This document shows, in pieces, positions 1-10,468 of a DNA stretch of 64,000 nucleotides. The translations under genes were made by a program, and so were the position numbers. The notes under the pieces were generated by a model. That model was not told the origin of the DNA. It made no database searches and worked only from the letters and a program-made list of their open reading frames with translations. Location: assembly GCA_016702745.1 (NCBI GenBank), contig JADJDJ010000001.1:1116001-1180000 (forward strand), given 5' to 3'. Numbering within the stretch: the stretch's first letter is position 1; every line of letters begins with the position of its first letter. The stretch is from Chitinophagaceae bacterium (GTDB lineage: Bacteria; Bacteroidota; Bacteroidia; Chitinophagales; Chitinophagaceae).

Positions 1-1737
1 CTCCTGCTGGCGGAAGAACATTTCCGAAAAAGTATCCGCATGAACAGCCGGCACTACTTGCCTTTTGAGAGAATGGGTTATATCTGTATGAATACGACCC
101 GTTATGCAGAAGCAGACAGTAATTTTCTGGAGGCAGATAAAAGAAAAAGAGGGTTTAATTTTATCCCAACTTTAAACCATTATAATGAAGGTTTTGCAGT
201 ATTCCCTCCGGAACTACCACCTCCGCCCTGCGATTTTGATACCTCAAAAGTAAAACCCAATGATGCCCTGGGTCATTTTATGATAGGGTTGAATTATGTG
301 GATTCCGGAGACTTTAAAAAGGCAGAATCAAAATTTAAACAGGTCATCCGGATCGACCCCCGTCACCCGTTGGCCTTTCATGCCCTGGGTAAAATATTAT
401 TTAACCAGCAACGCTGGAAGGAAGCGGATATTATTTTTAATTATGCCGTACAGTACCACCTGGATTCCAATTCATTTAAACGTTACTGTGATTCCCTGCT
501 GCAATTATTTCCGCAATATGATTCAAATGCAGTGAAACTGCCGAAATCGGGAAGATATCCATGCGTGATGGTCCGTTTCCGGATGGCCTGGGTGGAGAAA
601 AAAATATCCCGTTTCTTCCTGGGTACTGTGTACGAAAAATGGAATCATTTTGAAGAAGCAGAAAAACAGTTCCGCCGCATCATCAGGGATATCCCCGATG
701 AGCAGGCCGCTTATTATAAACTCTTCTACCTGCTGGAAAATACCGGCCGTTATGCAGATGCCATCAAAGCGATAGAACTGATACCCGATAAAGAAACTGT
801 AACAAATGAATTGTTTGGCTTGTATTGCCGGATGATCAGTCGGCAATCTGATCGGGGAGAGTGGTACTATAAAGCGGGGACATTAATGGTTGATTTGTAT
901 AATACCACACCGGACCTGTTCAGCAGTGACAAAAAATATATCAAAACCGACTCTGATCAGGAATTGTATCATTCAGCAAGGATCATATATAGGGCACAGC
1001 AGTCTAAAACCAGTTTTGTTCCGGGAACCAATGAATTATATGAGTTCAAAGGAACTATCGATTTCCCGCTCACTGAGGCGATTACTTACCTGAAAAAAGC
1101 AGACTCTTTGATCAATGATGAGGAAATGCTGGCAGAAATAAATGATAAGATCGGTAATTGTTATGTCTGGCAGGGATTACCACAACGCGCAGACCGGTAT
1201 TTCAAAAAGTCCATTGTCCTGCAACCATCCAATGCGAATACCCGCAGCAAGTTTGTTCATACCAGCATCATCAATTACAATTATGGGATCGCGCTGGAAC
1301 AATTGGATTCGTTATACAGCCGGAAGGAAATCAATTATAATGATCAGATAATACTGGCCCGTTATTGCATTTATGCGGCCCGTTTTACGGATGCCACACC
1401 TCTGTTGGCGGAGGCCAGGAATATCCACCCATACCGGCAGGATGAAATTACGGACCTGGAAGGCCGCTTAAATTTACTGGCTAATAAACCCCTGTTGGCC
1501 ATTCCTGTTTACAAAGACTATCTCAGCCGGCATTCAGATCATTCGGAAACCATGTACACGATCGCCCGATTATACGCCAAAACAAAAAATACCAACGAAG
1601 CATGGAACTGGTTAAGCAGGGCCGTAAAAAGCGGATTTAACTATTACTGGGTGCTGAAATATGATGAAAGCTGGAACGATTATCGTTCTTCGTCAAAATG
1701 GACAGCACTCACCGGTTCCATCCAATCTAAGGAGTAA
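1..1737 (+). CDS. TPR-repeat protein, 5' end outside the window
   Basis: The reading frame is open from the first base, so the gene starts upstream; 578 residues are visible. The first in-frame ATG is at 40, but the residues before it (around AEEHFRKSIR) already look like a TPR helix. The whole visible part is tetratricopeptide-like: repeated helix pairs with the W/Y-A-L-G-Y-A-P pattern, for example DPRHPLAFHALGKILF near residue 118 and LQPSNANTRSKFV near residue 410. TPR arrays are protein-binding scaffolds. No signal peptide can be judged. The gene is convergent with the caspase-like gene that ends 1 bp away at 1739. The caspase protein at 61547-63849 carries a similar TPR region at its C-terminus, so this gene could be the tail of another caspase-TPR protein, but that is inference. 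Confidence 0.8.
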   Translation, partial: LLLAEEHFRKSIRMNSRHYLPFERMGYICMNTTRYAEADSNFLEADKRKRGFNFIPTLNHYNEGFAVFPPELPPPPCDFDTSKVKPNDALGHFMIGLNYVDSGDFKKAESKFKQVIRIDPRHPLAFHALGKILFNQQRWKEADIIFNYAVQYHLDSNSFKRYCDSLLQLFPQYDSNAVKLPKSGRYPCVMVRFRMAWVEKKISRFFLGTVYEKWNHFEEAEKQFRRIIRDIPDEQAAYYKLFYLLENTGRYADAIKAIELIPDKETVTNELFGLYCRMISRQSDRGEWYYKAGTLMVDLYNTTPDLFSSDKKYIKTDSDQELYHSARIIYRAQQSKTSFVPGTNELYEFKGTIDFPLTEAITYLKKADSLINDEEMLAEINDKIGNCYVWQGLPQRADRYFKKSIVLQPSNANTRSKFVHTSIINYNYGIALEQLDSLYSRKEINYNDQIILARYCIYAARFTDATPLLAEARNIHPYRQDEITDLEGRLNLLANKPLLAIPVYKDYLSRHSDHSETMYTIARLYAKTKNTNEAWNWLSRAVKSGFNYYWVLKYDESWNDYRSSSKWTALTGSIQSKE

Positions 1738-1738
1738 A

Positions 1739-3138
1739 TCAACGACCGATAAAAATATTGGAATCCGGATTTTGTACACAGCCATTTTCTGCTGTCTTGG
1801 GTTCCTTGCAGCTGTTCATTAAATGCTGACTGGTTTTTATTTTGGCCTGGGTCAATACCAGGTCCCAGCTTACATTGGCCCTGATCCGGCTGCAATGACT
1901 CTCTATTGATTTCTTTAAAAACTCAGTGAAGAAACTGCCAAAACCATTTTTGGCAGCCGCCCTTTGCCCTTCTTTGGCGGCTGTTGCAATAACTGATAAA
2001 GGTGTCTTATTCAAAAACAAAGAACGGATATTCGCTTCATCCCATTCAATACCTGATCCCTTGGTATTAGATGGCTTCCGGCCTTCAATATTTACAGAAA
2101 AGATATCATCATTACAACAATCCCCGATGACGAGATTGAACCGGGCGCCCATCTTACGGATCGTTTTAAAATCTCTTCCAGGTTCATGGTTTGATTAATG
2201 TTGAGGTCCCTTTCCTTTTTAACCCAGATCAGACTATCAGTATCCACTCTGAAATTGGCAGGGCGTGCAGCAATAACATTTTTCAGTTTCAGATTAGGAT
2301 ACTTGCCTGGTTTTTCAGGTATGCGGAAACCATGACCGGAGTAATAAAAAATAACGATATCATCCCGGCTAACCACTGTTTTTAATTTGCTGAGTGCAGC
2401 CTGTACACCTGCTTTACCATAATTTTTACCCTGAACAATAACGGGTAAGAACCGAATACCCAGGAATTTGCTGATGCCTTCGAATGTCTCCATTACTTTT
2501 TTAACATCCAGGATAATGGCCTTGCCCAGCTTTTTATCCAAAGTATCGGCTACAACCAGCAAATGCATCTTTATCTTTTTTTCCGCCACAGATAAGCCCC
2601 GGGTCAGTGGACGAAACATATTGACATAAAACTCATCATCGGTATTGAAAAAAACCGAAACAAATTCCCTGTTTAATGCCGTACGGTCATAAAATTCCCA
2701 ACGGAATTCGGATCCCGGATAGGGGCTGCCCGATTTTTCAGAGATAACTACTTCCGGTTCAAAAAAACCACTATTGGTCTGGTACCTGAAAACAAACAGG
2801 GGAGGATTAAAAACCTCCTTCCCGTCGGTCATGATAAAAGAAGGATCAGTTGCCTTGATATAAAGCAGACTGGTATCCGGAAGGCCATTTTTTCCAGTTG
2901 GATAATATTCTTCAATACCCGATTCCACCAGGATATCTTCTCTTCCTTTTCCGGGGGAATACCGGACCCTGATCATACCCGAACCATCATCATTCCGCAG
3001 CAGGAAGGCCCGGTATTGGAGAGAGTCACCGTCCTGATTGAAACGGTAGCGGAAATGATATACCGATTGTGCATCAGCACCTGGCTGAAAAATGAGGAGA
3101 AATAATAAGATTAGAAATATGGCAGTATTACGTAGCAT
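1739..3138 (-). CDS. caspase-like (peptidase C14) secreted protein, frameshifted between His and Cys halves
   Basis: The start is ATG at 3138, giving a signal peptide (MLRNTAIFLILLFLLIF, then a cleavage region ADAQ). A longer in-frame start at 3204 would bury this signal. The N-terminal half carries the caspase catalytic His in VIFYYSGHGF. The catalytic Cys block, NLVIGDCCNDD, lies in the -1 frame on an overlapping reading frame (2152 down to 1739). The break falls at 2164-2171 on TTTTAAAA. Joining the frames gives about 466 residues, close to the caspase half of the protein at 61547-63849. The minus-strand RNA reads U UUA AAA C exactly where a -1 shift would join the halves, so programmed frameshifting is possible. 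Homopolymer indels are common in this window, so a missing A is more likely. The substrate is unknown. The gene is convergent with the TPR gene. Confidence 0.7.
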
Positions 3139-3341
3139 TCCAGATTGAAAGTAGTAAAAATTTGTTGAAGCAGGCATCCATTCAAACCGGGTGCAGTCTT
3201 CCACACAACGGTAGAAAGACTAAGGGGATATCCTCATTCAGCATCATTTTTTTTCCACCTCCCTGCAGATATTGTTTTTAGAACAGAAATTAGTATTACA
3301 TTAGGTAGGTCTTTTTATTAACTAAACCAACACACACTCAC

Positions 3342-4181
3342 ATGAAAAGAATGATCTATTCCACAGGAATGGCAGCCATGCTTGCGGTTGTCATGATCGG
3401 TTGTCAAAAATCTTCTTCAGACAAGGCTGATGCCTCTGCATTAAGTGCCGATGAGCGTAACCTGATTCAGTCTGCTGGTTTCAATGGAAACTGGGCTGAA
3501 AAAACCAGCGATGGGGACTACCTGGTTGAAGGAGATATACTGCTCACTAAAGCCCAATTGGATGAGCTCGCTGTTACGGCACCTGCCCATGAGTTAATCA
3601 TTGCAGGAGAGGAACATTATCGTACCACCAATGTCGTTAGCACACCGGGTACCAGTCAGCGCACCATTACGGTTAGACTTGGTTCCGGATTCCCCAGTTA
3701 TTATTCCACCGGTCTTGATCAGGCATTAGCGCGTTACAATGCTCTTAACCTGAGGATCAGGTTCCAGCGTGTTACATCCGGAGGTAATATTGTGATTACC
3801 GGCCGTAACCTCGGTACTTCCGGTGGCGGTTGTATTCTCGGACAGGCTTCCGGGTTTCCCACGGCAAGCGGTAACCCCTCCAGTGGCTTTACGCTCAGCA
3901 CCAGCAGTTGTGCCACCAGCTATCTGAATACGGCTAATAAAGTAGATGAAGTAATTGCTCATGAAATCGGACATTGTATCGGTTTCCGTCATACTGACTA
4001 CATGAACCGTTCCAGCTGTGGACAAAATGTAAATGAAGGTACGGCAGGTGTGGGAGCCGTTTGGATTCCCGGAACACCCACCACCGTTACAGGAGGTTAT
4101 AATTCCTGGATGATGGCCTGCACGAATAGTAACCCGGCTTTCAGCTCAGCTGATGGCACGGCACTGAACTATGTATATTAA
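3342..4181 (+). CDS. secreted HEIGH-type zinc metalloprotease (M57-like), lipoprotein
   Basis: 279 residues. It begins with a lipoprotein signal (MKRMIYSTGMAAMLAVVMIGCQKSS) whose Cys at residue 21 is the predicted lipidation site. The catalytic motif EVIAHEIGHCIGFRHT near residue 205 fits HExGHxxGxxH, in which three His bind zinc and Glu is the base. This matches the dual-action HEIGH metallopeptidase family (Peptidase_M57) seen in Bacteroidota. About 100 N-terminal residues between the lipobox and the catalytic domain may act as a propeptide. The gene stands alone, followed by a strong terminator at 4197. It is likely active at the cell surface; the substrate cannot be inferred. Confidence 0.85.
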   Translation: MKRMIYSTGMAAMLAVVMIGCQKSSSDKADASALSADERNLIQSAGFNGNWAEKTSDGDYLVEGDILLTKAQLDELAVTAPAHELIIAGEEHYRTTNVVSTPGTSQRTITVRLGSGFPSYYSTGLDQALARYNALNLRIRFQRVTSGGNIVITGRNLGTSGGGCILGQASGFPTASGNPSSGFTLSTSSCATSYLNTANKVDEVIAHEIGHCIGFRHTDYMNRSSCGQNVNEGTAGVGAVWIPGTPTTVTGGYNSWMMACTNSNPAFSSADGTALNYVY

Positions 4182-4196
4182 TAAAAAGCTTTTGTT

Positions 4197-4236
4197 AAAA
4201 GGATCCCTTCATGAGAGAAGGGATCCTTTTTTATTT
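4197..4236 (+). terminator. Rho-independent terminator after the HEIGH protease
   Basis: A perfect 14-bp inverted repeat, AAAAGGATCCCTTC and GAAGGGATCCTTTT, is separated by a 6-nt loop (4211-4216) and followed by a T-rich run. Confidence 0.9.
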
Positions 4237-4283
4237 ACAGCAGATATAACTAATACGTATTTTTATTTTTCTTGCAGCGGAAT

Positions 4284-7163
4284 ATGGGGTACATCTTTCA
4301 TTTTATTGCCAGGTACAGAACCGGTTTACTAACCGGAAGCTGCATTTTTATAACCCAGTTTGCCGTTGCTCAGTCCAATCAGGAAGCCCGACAAGAAAAA
4401 TATGCCAATTACAGGGCATCCAAAGAACTGCCTGTTTTCAATCCTCAGAAGCCTTATTACCTGCTTAGCTGGAATGGCCGGAAGCCGGATAGTATCCGGG
4501 TTTACAGGCAACTCGATGATTCATCCGCTATCGTACTGATCCAAAGCCAGGAGGAAATGGGAACCCTTCAAAAGATCGGAGCAGTACAATCAGCCAATGA
4601 TCAATGGAAACTGTCCCCGATCTGCAGATTCAAATTAAAAAGTAAACCGGGATCAGGAATATATACTGACGGCCACCAGTCTGGAAGAGCTGATTGCCGT
4701 TTTGAAAACTATTAAGGGCGTCCATATCCTTTCACAGAATAAACCTTCTTCTTCTGTGGTAATCAGTACGACACCGGCTATATTCCTGGAAAAAATCCTG
4801 CCTTTAAAACAACTCATTTTCGCAGATACAAAACCGTTAGCCAAACCGGAAGTAGCTATCATTGGCTATAACCGCAGCTTTCATGGATTAAGTGCGGTTG
4901 ACTATTCCATCCCCGGTGCGAATGGGAAAAATATTGTGGTTGGGGTGAAAGAACAAAGAATGCAGGAGGCCGACCTGGATCTGTATAAACGGATACTCCC
5001 ATCATCACTGGCAGCGGGGAATATAACGCCCCATGCCACGGTTGTATCCACCATTATCGGAGGGGCCGGAAATAGTTTTTATGATGGAAGAGGCATTGCC
5101 TGGGGTTGCCGCTTCTTCCCCAGCAGTTTTGACAATCTTTTTGCCGATGATCCGGCTGTTTTGCAATCGGCCGGAGTCTCGGTTCAAAATCATTCATACG
5201 GCACCGTGATCCAATCCTTCTATGGTGCTGAAGCCCTGAGCTATGATGCACATACCTGGTCTGATAAAAATTTTGTCCATGTTTTTTCTGCCGGTAACCA
5301 GGGAACTGCTGCAGCCACAACCGGGCCCTATGCGGGATTAACCGGTTATGCCAATATCACCGGCAATTTTAAAGCAGCAAAAAATGTGATCACAGTAGGT
5401 GCCATAGATAATAAAAATGTTATTGCCCCTGAAAGTTCCTGCGGGCCCTTATCCGACGGCAGAATTGCTCCTCAATTGATTGCCCTTGGCCCGAACGGTA
5501 CTTCAGATGCCGCAGCCCTTGTTTCCGGTACCGTTGCGGTAATGCAACAGGTTTATGCAGACAGTAACAACAACACTCTTCCTGCCGCCTCATTGATAAA
5601 AGCCGTACTGTTCAATAGCGCTGATGATATCCATCTGCCCGGTATCGATCACAAAACCGGATATGGGTTACTTAATAGCCTGGAAGCTATCCGGACCATC
5701 CGCGAAAAAAGAGTAGATGTTGCGGCAGTAACACAAGGACAACAATGGACTAAAAACATAAATATACCTGCTGGGATTTCTCAAGTAAAGATTACCCTCT
5801 CCTGGACAGACAGTGCTGCACAGGTGAATACCAGCCGTGCACTCATTCATGATCTTGATCTGAGTTTGGTTGAACCGGTAACAGGAACCATTTACTATCC
5901 CTGGGTACTGAGTAAGGCGGCAAATACTGATTCACTCAAAAAACAGTCAGTCCGTGGAAGAGATTCTATCCATACAACTGAACAACTGAGTATTGAATTG
6001 CCTGTAGCCGGCAACTGGCTCATCAGAGTAAACGGAACAAAAGTGATCAATGGGCCTCTTCCGTTTCATATTGCCTTTTCAGCAGATACGCTCCAAACCT
6101 TTCAGTTTACCAGCCCTCAACATACATCTGATGTAAACCGGGAAGAAAATCCATTGCTTGATATACGCTGGAGAGCCATTGTGACTGATACCAACCAAAC
6201 CGGCAATTTGTATATCAGCTACAATAATGGCAACAGCTGGCAACTGATCAAAACCGGGCAAAAGCTATACAGTAATTTTTATTCCTGGTCAATCCGGGAT
6301 ACCAGCAGCAGAGCCTTATTTAGAATGGAAACTCCATTCGGCAATTTCTTTTCCGGGAATTCATGATCCACCCGGTACTACGGCCACAAATTGATTTTCT
6401 ATGTGCCGATTCACTTGGCCTCTCCTGGAAAAAACACCTGGATGCATTTGGGTACGGTGTTTACGCTTTAACTGACAGTGCCTATCTCAAAAGATTGTAT
6501 ACAACAACCGATACTTTTACCATTATCAGGCGGAACCAGTATCCGCAACGTGTATTCGCGGTAGAGCCCATACTTTCAACCGGCATTCCTGCTGCCCGTA
6601 GCATTGCATTTGAAGTTGGATTGCAGGGTGTACAATGCTTTTACCGCACTTTTTTCTATAATCTGCAGGATGGAAATGTTTTGGATCTTGTGCTGGAACT
6701 CAGTGCCCCGGTGTATACAGATTCCATTTATTACGAATGGATAGGAGCAGGGGGGCAACTGCTCAGGGTAGTAGGAGCCGAAAAAACCGGTTCTTTTTTT
6801 GAGTATCATTTCCAGGTAAAAGATATACCTCAGGGAACCAGTTACTGGAGGGCCAGAATAAGGCTCCGGAGCGGGGCCATGGTCTATACCGATATCATCA
6901 GTGTACTTACCTCGGGACAAAGAAAAATTCTTTTCTACCCCAACCCGGCAAACAGGGAAACAGCATTGAGCTGGGTTTTACAACAAGGTACCCCTGCCAG
7001 CAGCCGCTTACAGTTATTCGATATGGGTGGCCGCAAAATGGCTGATTACCCCGAACTTCCTCCCGCTATCAACCTCAGGGGCCTGACCAAAGGCTACTAC
7101 ATTTATAAATTACTGGGCAGTAACGGAGGCCTGATTGAAACAGGAAAGATTCTGTTGCAATAG
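4284..7163 (+). CDS. S8 (subtilisin-like) serine peptidase with T9SS sorting domain, two frameshifts
   Basis: About 959 residues once two frame breaks are repaired: one extra A in the A5 run 4637-4641 and one missing T in the run 6349-6352. ATG at 4284 gives a signal peptide ending near FAVAQS; a TTG at 4272 is also possible. The peptidase domain spans about residues 190-480: NITPHATVVSTIIGG holds the His, VQNHSYG the oxyanion Asn, and GTSDAAALVSG the Ser. The usual D-S/T-G around the catalytic Asp is absent; the equivalent stretch reads VGVKEQRMQEADLDL. A beta-sandwich region follows, and the last 75 residues (ILFYPNPAN ... KGYYIYKLLG) are a type A T9SS sorting domain, so the protein is exported by T9SS. 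It resembles the Bacteroidota S8 family whose Asp site is also altered. Both breaks are in homopolymers and probably errors. Confidence 0.8.
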
Positions 7164-7300
7164 CCTGCCACAGGGATGAACACGAATCTTTTCTCAGGAA
7201 ACTTACGATTTAAGTGTTTTTTTCTGCAAGATTTACTGTAATTACTACCTGACGGCTCATCGCCGATGTACCTTTACAGTACAAGTTTAAATCCACCCTC

Positions 7301-7810
7301 ATGAAAACGATTCTTCTCGCCATTGTGGCGTTCGCGATTCCTGTTTTGCTCCCCGCACAGGATATAACCGGTCTCTGGAAAGGACAAATGAAAAATGATT
7401 CCACTGGTCAGGTGCAGGACTACGAAGTATATATCAGCAAGGTAAAAGGCAAATACACGGGTTATTCTCACACCTGGTTTGAGTTTGACGGTGAAAAATA
7501 CTACGGAGTAAAAAAACTTAAAATCAATATTGCCCGCGATGGTAAGATTGTATTGCTGGATGCAGAGTTGAAGGAAAATAATTACCCCTTTATTGATAAA
7601 AATATCAAACAACTGAATGTGATGGATATGTCCACCAATGATGCGGATCCCTCCCTCACCGGTATTTTTGTGACCAACTGCACCCGGTCTTATTATGAAT
7701 TAACGGGTACTGTGAGCCTGACTAAATCAGCTGCTTATGCTACCAGTGACCTGATGCGCTTCCTGGAAAAGGAAACCAACGGCGCCGGTGCCATCACCGC
7801 ACTCAAGTAG
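7301..7810 (+). CDS. hypothetical secreted protein
   Basis: 169 residues with a clear signal peptide (MKTILLAIVAFAIPVLLPAQ). The mature part starts DITGLWKGQMKNDSTGQ, typical of small all-beta periplasmic proteins with lipocalin-like or DUF-type folds, but I do not recognise a named family. A near-consensus -7 element TACCTTTA lies at 7269-7276, and a terminator follows at 7849. It is monocistronic. Confidence 0.75.
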   Translation: MKTILLAIVAFAIPVLLPAQDITGLWKGQMKNDSTGQVQDYEVYISKVKGKYTGYSHTWFEFDGEKYYGVKKLKINIARDGKIVLLDAELKENNYPFIDKNIKQLNVMDMSTNDADPSLTGIFVTNCTRSYYELTGTVSLTKSAAYATSDLMRFLEKETNGAGAITALK

Positions 7811-7848
7811 ACCGACCAACTGACAGGATTTTTCATGCTTCATACACG

Positions 7849-7880
7849 AACGGCGGGTAGTACCCGCCGTTTTGTTTTTT
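7849..7880 (+). terminator. Rho-independent terminator
   Basis: Inverted repeat AACGGCGGGTA / TACCCGCCGTT (7849-7871), followed by a T-rich tail TTTGTTTTTT. It closes the small secreted protein gene at 7301-7810. Confidence 0.85.
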
Positions 7881-7923
7881 ATAATCCGATCAAAGATTCC
7901 CTGAAAAATCCTGAAATTGCAGG

Positions 7924-8409
7924 ATGCCCCCAGCATTAACACCCGACTCACAGTTTATAGTGAAAGAAGAAAAATGGCTCAATTATATTATGGCCATCCT
8001 TTTTTCAGCCCTCTTCCTGTACGGACTGATTGATGCTATCCTCCTGCAGTTCCGGAATATCGATTACCAGAGTATCATTTTCAGTCTGGCACTGATCCCC
8101 GCCTGGTTATTCTTTCGCAAGGCCCAAAGCAAGCGGGTTTATATCCGGGTCAACCGGAAAGGCATTTACCAGGATGAAAGGCTGGTGACCAGTTGGAAGG
8201 GCCTGCTCAAAGCCACTATCGGACAAAAGGAAAAAACAATCACTATTAAAGACAATTTTATGCTCATCCTTGAATTTGTAAAGGATGATCCTAAAAAGGG
8301 ATACCGAAAGATGATTCCGCTCACCAATACCCAGAACCAGGCTGAGGAAGATGTACTGGCGGCTGTTCATTACTTCTGGAAACTCTACCGGCAGCAACCC
8401 ATACCCTGA
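7924..8409 (+). CDS. small membrane protein, two transmembrane segments
   Basis: 161 residues. Two hydrophobic stretches (about residues 22-40, IMAILFSALFLYGLIDAIL, and 47-62, IIFSLALIPAWLFF) precede a soluble basic domain with VYIRVNRKGIYQDERLV and an alternating beta pattern, resembling small bacterial PH-like or YcxB-type domains that follow a membrane hairpin. The family is not identified with certainty. It is not clearly in an operon; a terminator precedes it by 40 bp. Confidence 0.7.
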   Translation: MPPALTPDSQFIVKEEKWLNYIMAILFSALFLYGLIDAILLQFRNIDYQSIIFSLALIPAWLFFRKAQSKRVYIRVNRKGIYQDERLVTSWKGLLKATIGQKEKTITIKDNFMLILEFVKDDPKKGYRKMIPLTNTQNQAEEDVLAAVHYFWKLYRQQPIP

Positions 8410-8549
8410 TGCCAACGGCCCCGGCTTTCAGTCTTCCATTGAATTTGGGTAACTACAATCAGGAAAGATTCTAATTTTCATCACCCGGCTTATTTTAGAC
8501 TATATTTATTTTGCATCGAATTTTTTTTTAAAACAAAACCACAATCATC

Positions 8550-8975
8550 ATGAGAAATGAGTATTGGATCAATATCAGGCATGTCGATAACAGGCTGGTC
8601 GTTTTTTTAAACGGAGAAACAGCCTGGGACAGCGGAATCATTCACGATGACCCCAGCATGGATGTCTGGGTGGAAATCACCGGCAACCTGGAAAGCCACA
8701 GTGGCCATACCAGCGAACTGATTTTTGAAGGATTTAACGACAGCTATAATAATAACGGTTCTGAATTTAACCCCTGGCATTTCAGCTACCGGGTTATCAA
8801 AAAAACATTCAGTGATGATGGTCAGGTAACAGAGGAAGATATGCTGGTGCCTTATAATGAAAAGCACCTCTCAGACCCGAATATCAAGGCCATCAATAAC
8901 GTCTACCATTTTGTAAAGAAGAACGACATATTTAAAGTAGTCTCCAACAACCTGTCACAGCAGTTTTATAAATGA
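8550..8975 (+). CDS. hypothetical cytoplasmic protein
   Basis: 141 residues, no signal peptide, acidic and rich in Asn, Asp and His. It opens MRNEYWINIRHVDNRLVVFLNGE and is dominated by short beta strands (WVEITGNLESHSGHTSELIFEG), which could form a small beta-sandwich, perhaps carbohydrate-binding-like. No family was recognised. It has its own terminator just downstream. Confidence 0.7.
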   Translation: MRNEYWINIRHVDNRLVVFLNGETAWDSGIIHDDPSMDVWVEITGNLESHSGHTSELIFEGFNDSYNNNGSEFNPWHFSYRVIKKTFSDDGQVTEEDMLVPYNEKHLSDPNIKAINNVYHFVKKNDIFKVVSNNLSQQFYK

Positions 8976-8981
8976 TGTGAT

Positions 8982-9036
8982 GTGATGAGATGGTTCGTGT
9001 CAGAATAACCATCTCATCACCTATTTTTATTTTTTA
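8982..9036. terminator. terminator between convergent genes
   Basis: GTGATGAGATGGTT (8982-8995) is the perfect reverse complement of AACCATCTCATCAC (9007-9020), followed on the plus strand by a T-rich tail. It overlaps the 3' end of the convergent sugar dehydrogenase gene. Confidence 0.8.
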
Positions 9037-10232
9037 CTGATCCGGTATAAATTCCCCATATCAGTAACCGTATACAATGCCCCGTTATAATAAGCCACAT
9101 CCCTGAAACGCTCATTTTTATCAGTGAGTAGTCTTTCTTCTCCCACCACTTTATTATTGACAATCACCAGCCGGCAAATATGAGCACTGCTCAAACCTCC
9201 GATGAAGAGATTGTTCTTCCATTCAGGAATTGCATTTCCTCTGTAAAAACTCATTCCACTGGGGGAGAGCACCGGATCCCAGTAATACACCGGTTGTTCC
9301 ATTCCGGCTTTTTGCTGGATGGCTTCACCTACAGCTGAACCACTGTATTCCAGTCCATAAGTGATCACAGGCCAGCCATAGTTTTTGCCGGCCCTGACCA
9401 GGTTGAGTTCATCACCACCCCTGGGACCAAATTCAGCCTCCCAGAGCTCGCCGGTAACCGGGTGCAAATCCAGACTCTGGGGATTCCGGAAACCATATGC
9501 ATATATACCGGGAACCACGTCTGACCTGCTGCCAAAGGGGCTGCCGGCTGCAGGTTTTCCTTCCCTTGTAATTTTAAAAATTTTTCCTAATCCGGATTGT
9601 AAGGACTGGGCCTGTACCCGCCCATCCATATTAGATCTCTCCCCGGTACTCACAAAAAGGTTATTATCCTTGTCAAATATCAACCTGGATCCAAAATGCA
9701 GTGTGCTGTTGAGTAATGGACCTGCACGGAAAATGACCTGCACATTTTCTACCAGTCCCTTATCCTCATTTAGTTTTCCTTTCCCAACTGCAGTCTGATT
9801 GTTGTTGCCTGTTTTTTCGGAGAATGACCAGTAAATGATTTTATTCTGATTATAATCGGGGTCCAGTGCCACATCCAGTAGTCCACCCTGGCCGCGGTCG
9901 TCCACCGGAGGAAGACCGGTAATTTTTTTAACGAGTGATCCGTCTGATTTCAGCAGGATCAGGTACCCTGATTTTTCTGTGATCAGCAACCGGCCGTCTG
10001 GCATGGGAATGACCGCCCATGGCCGGCCCAGTTTTTCAGCCAGTTTATCTGTTTTATAAGGGGTGCTGGTTTTAACAGCACTGATCCTCGTTTGCCCGGT
10101 AAATGCCGGTTTATAACTGGTATTTGGCTTCTTGGTCTCCACGGGTTTACTGGTATCTGCATCGCCGGGATTGGCGCAACTCACTGTCGTAAACAGAACC
10201 ATCATACATACTAAACCTGAATGCTGTTTCAT
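9027..10232 (-). CDS. PQQ-dependent sugar dehydrogenase-like lipoprotein (glucose/sorbosone dehydrogenase fold)
   Basis: 401 residues with a lipoprotein signal (MKQHSGLVCMMVLFTTVSCAN, Cys at 19). From about residue 60 it shows the six-bladed propeller pattern of soluble aldose sugar dehydrogenases: GRPWAVIPMPDGRLLITEKSG, GQGGLLDVALDPDY, LHFGSRLIFDKDNNLFVSTG, YAYGFRNPQSLDLHP and GKNYGWPVITYG. Members oxidise aldose sugars with PQQ and calcium in the periplasm. Whether this organism makes PQQ cannot be seen here. A near-consensus minus-strand -7 element (TATTTTTA, 10252-10259) lies upstream. Confidence 0.88.
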   Translation of the reverse strand: MKQHSGLVCMMVLFTTVSCANPGDADTSKPVETKKPNTSYKPAFTGQTRISAVKTSTPYKTDKLAEKLGRPWAVIPMPDGRLLITEKSGYLILLKSDGSLVKKITGLPPVDDRGQGGLLDVALDPDYNQNKIIYWSFSEKTGNNNQTAVGKGKLNEDKGLVENVQVIFRAGPLLNSTLHFGSRLIFDKDNNLFVSTGERSNMDGRVQAQSLQSGLGKIFKITREGKPAAGSPFGSRSDVVPGIYAYGFRNPQSLDLHPVTGELWEAEFGPRGGDELNLVRAGKNYGWPVITYGLEYSGSAVGEAIQQKAGMEQPVYYWDPVLSPSGMSFYRGNAIPEWKNNLFIGGLSSAHICRLVIVNNKVVGEERLLTDKNERFRDVAYYNGALYTVTDMGNLYRISKK

Positions 10233-10468
10233 AGTATTGTTTTGCTGTCTGTAAAAATAACTGAATGCGGCTTTATTTGAGCGGAATCCGTGAGGGGAAG
10301 GGAAAATTTAACTGCTCAAAGCAGTTACTGGCGGGTATTTAAGGAAGCAGACCAAACAAAGCCGGTTCCCTTTTTTGAACTGAAATATCTCAGCGGAAGG
10401 GATGACTCCCATCATACCCCTCCGGTCCGGGAACAGCCAACTTTATAGTCATACAAAAACCCATCATT

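Noticed and set aside
1926..2198. Plus-strand 90-codon frame inside the caspase gene
   Set aside because: It lies opposite the Cys half of the caspase, whose protein motifs are clear; no signal or family is seen in the plus frame.
4637..4641. Programmed frameshift in the S8 peptidase
   Set aside because: A +1 shift is needed, without a stop codon or Shine-Dalgarno-type site at the break; a homopolymer error fits better.
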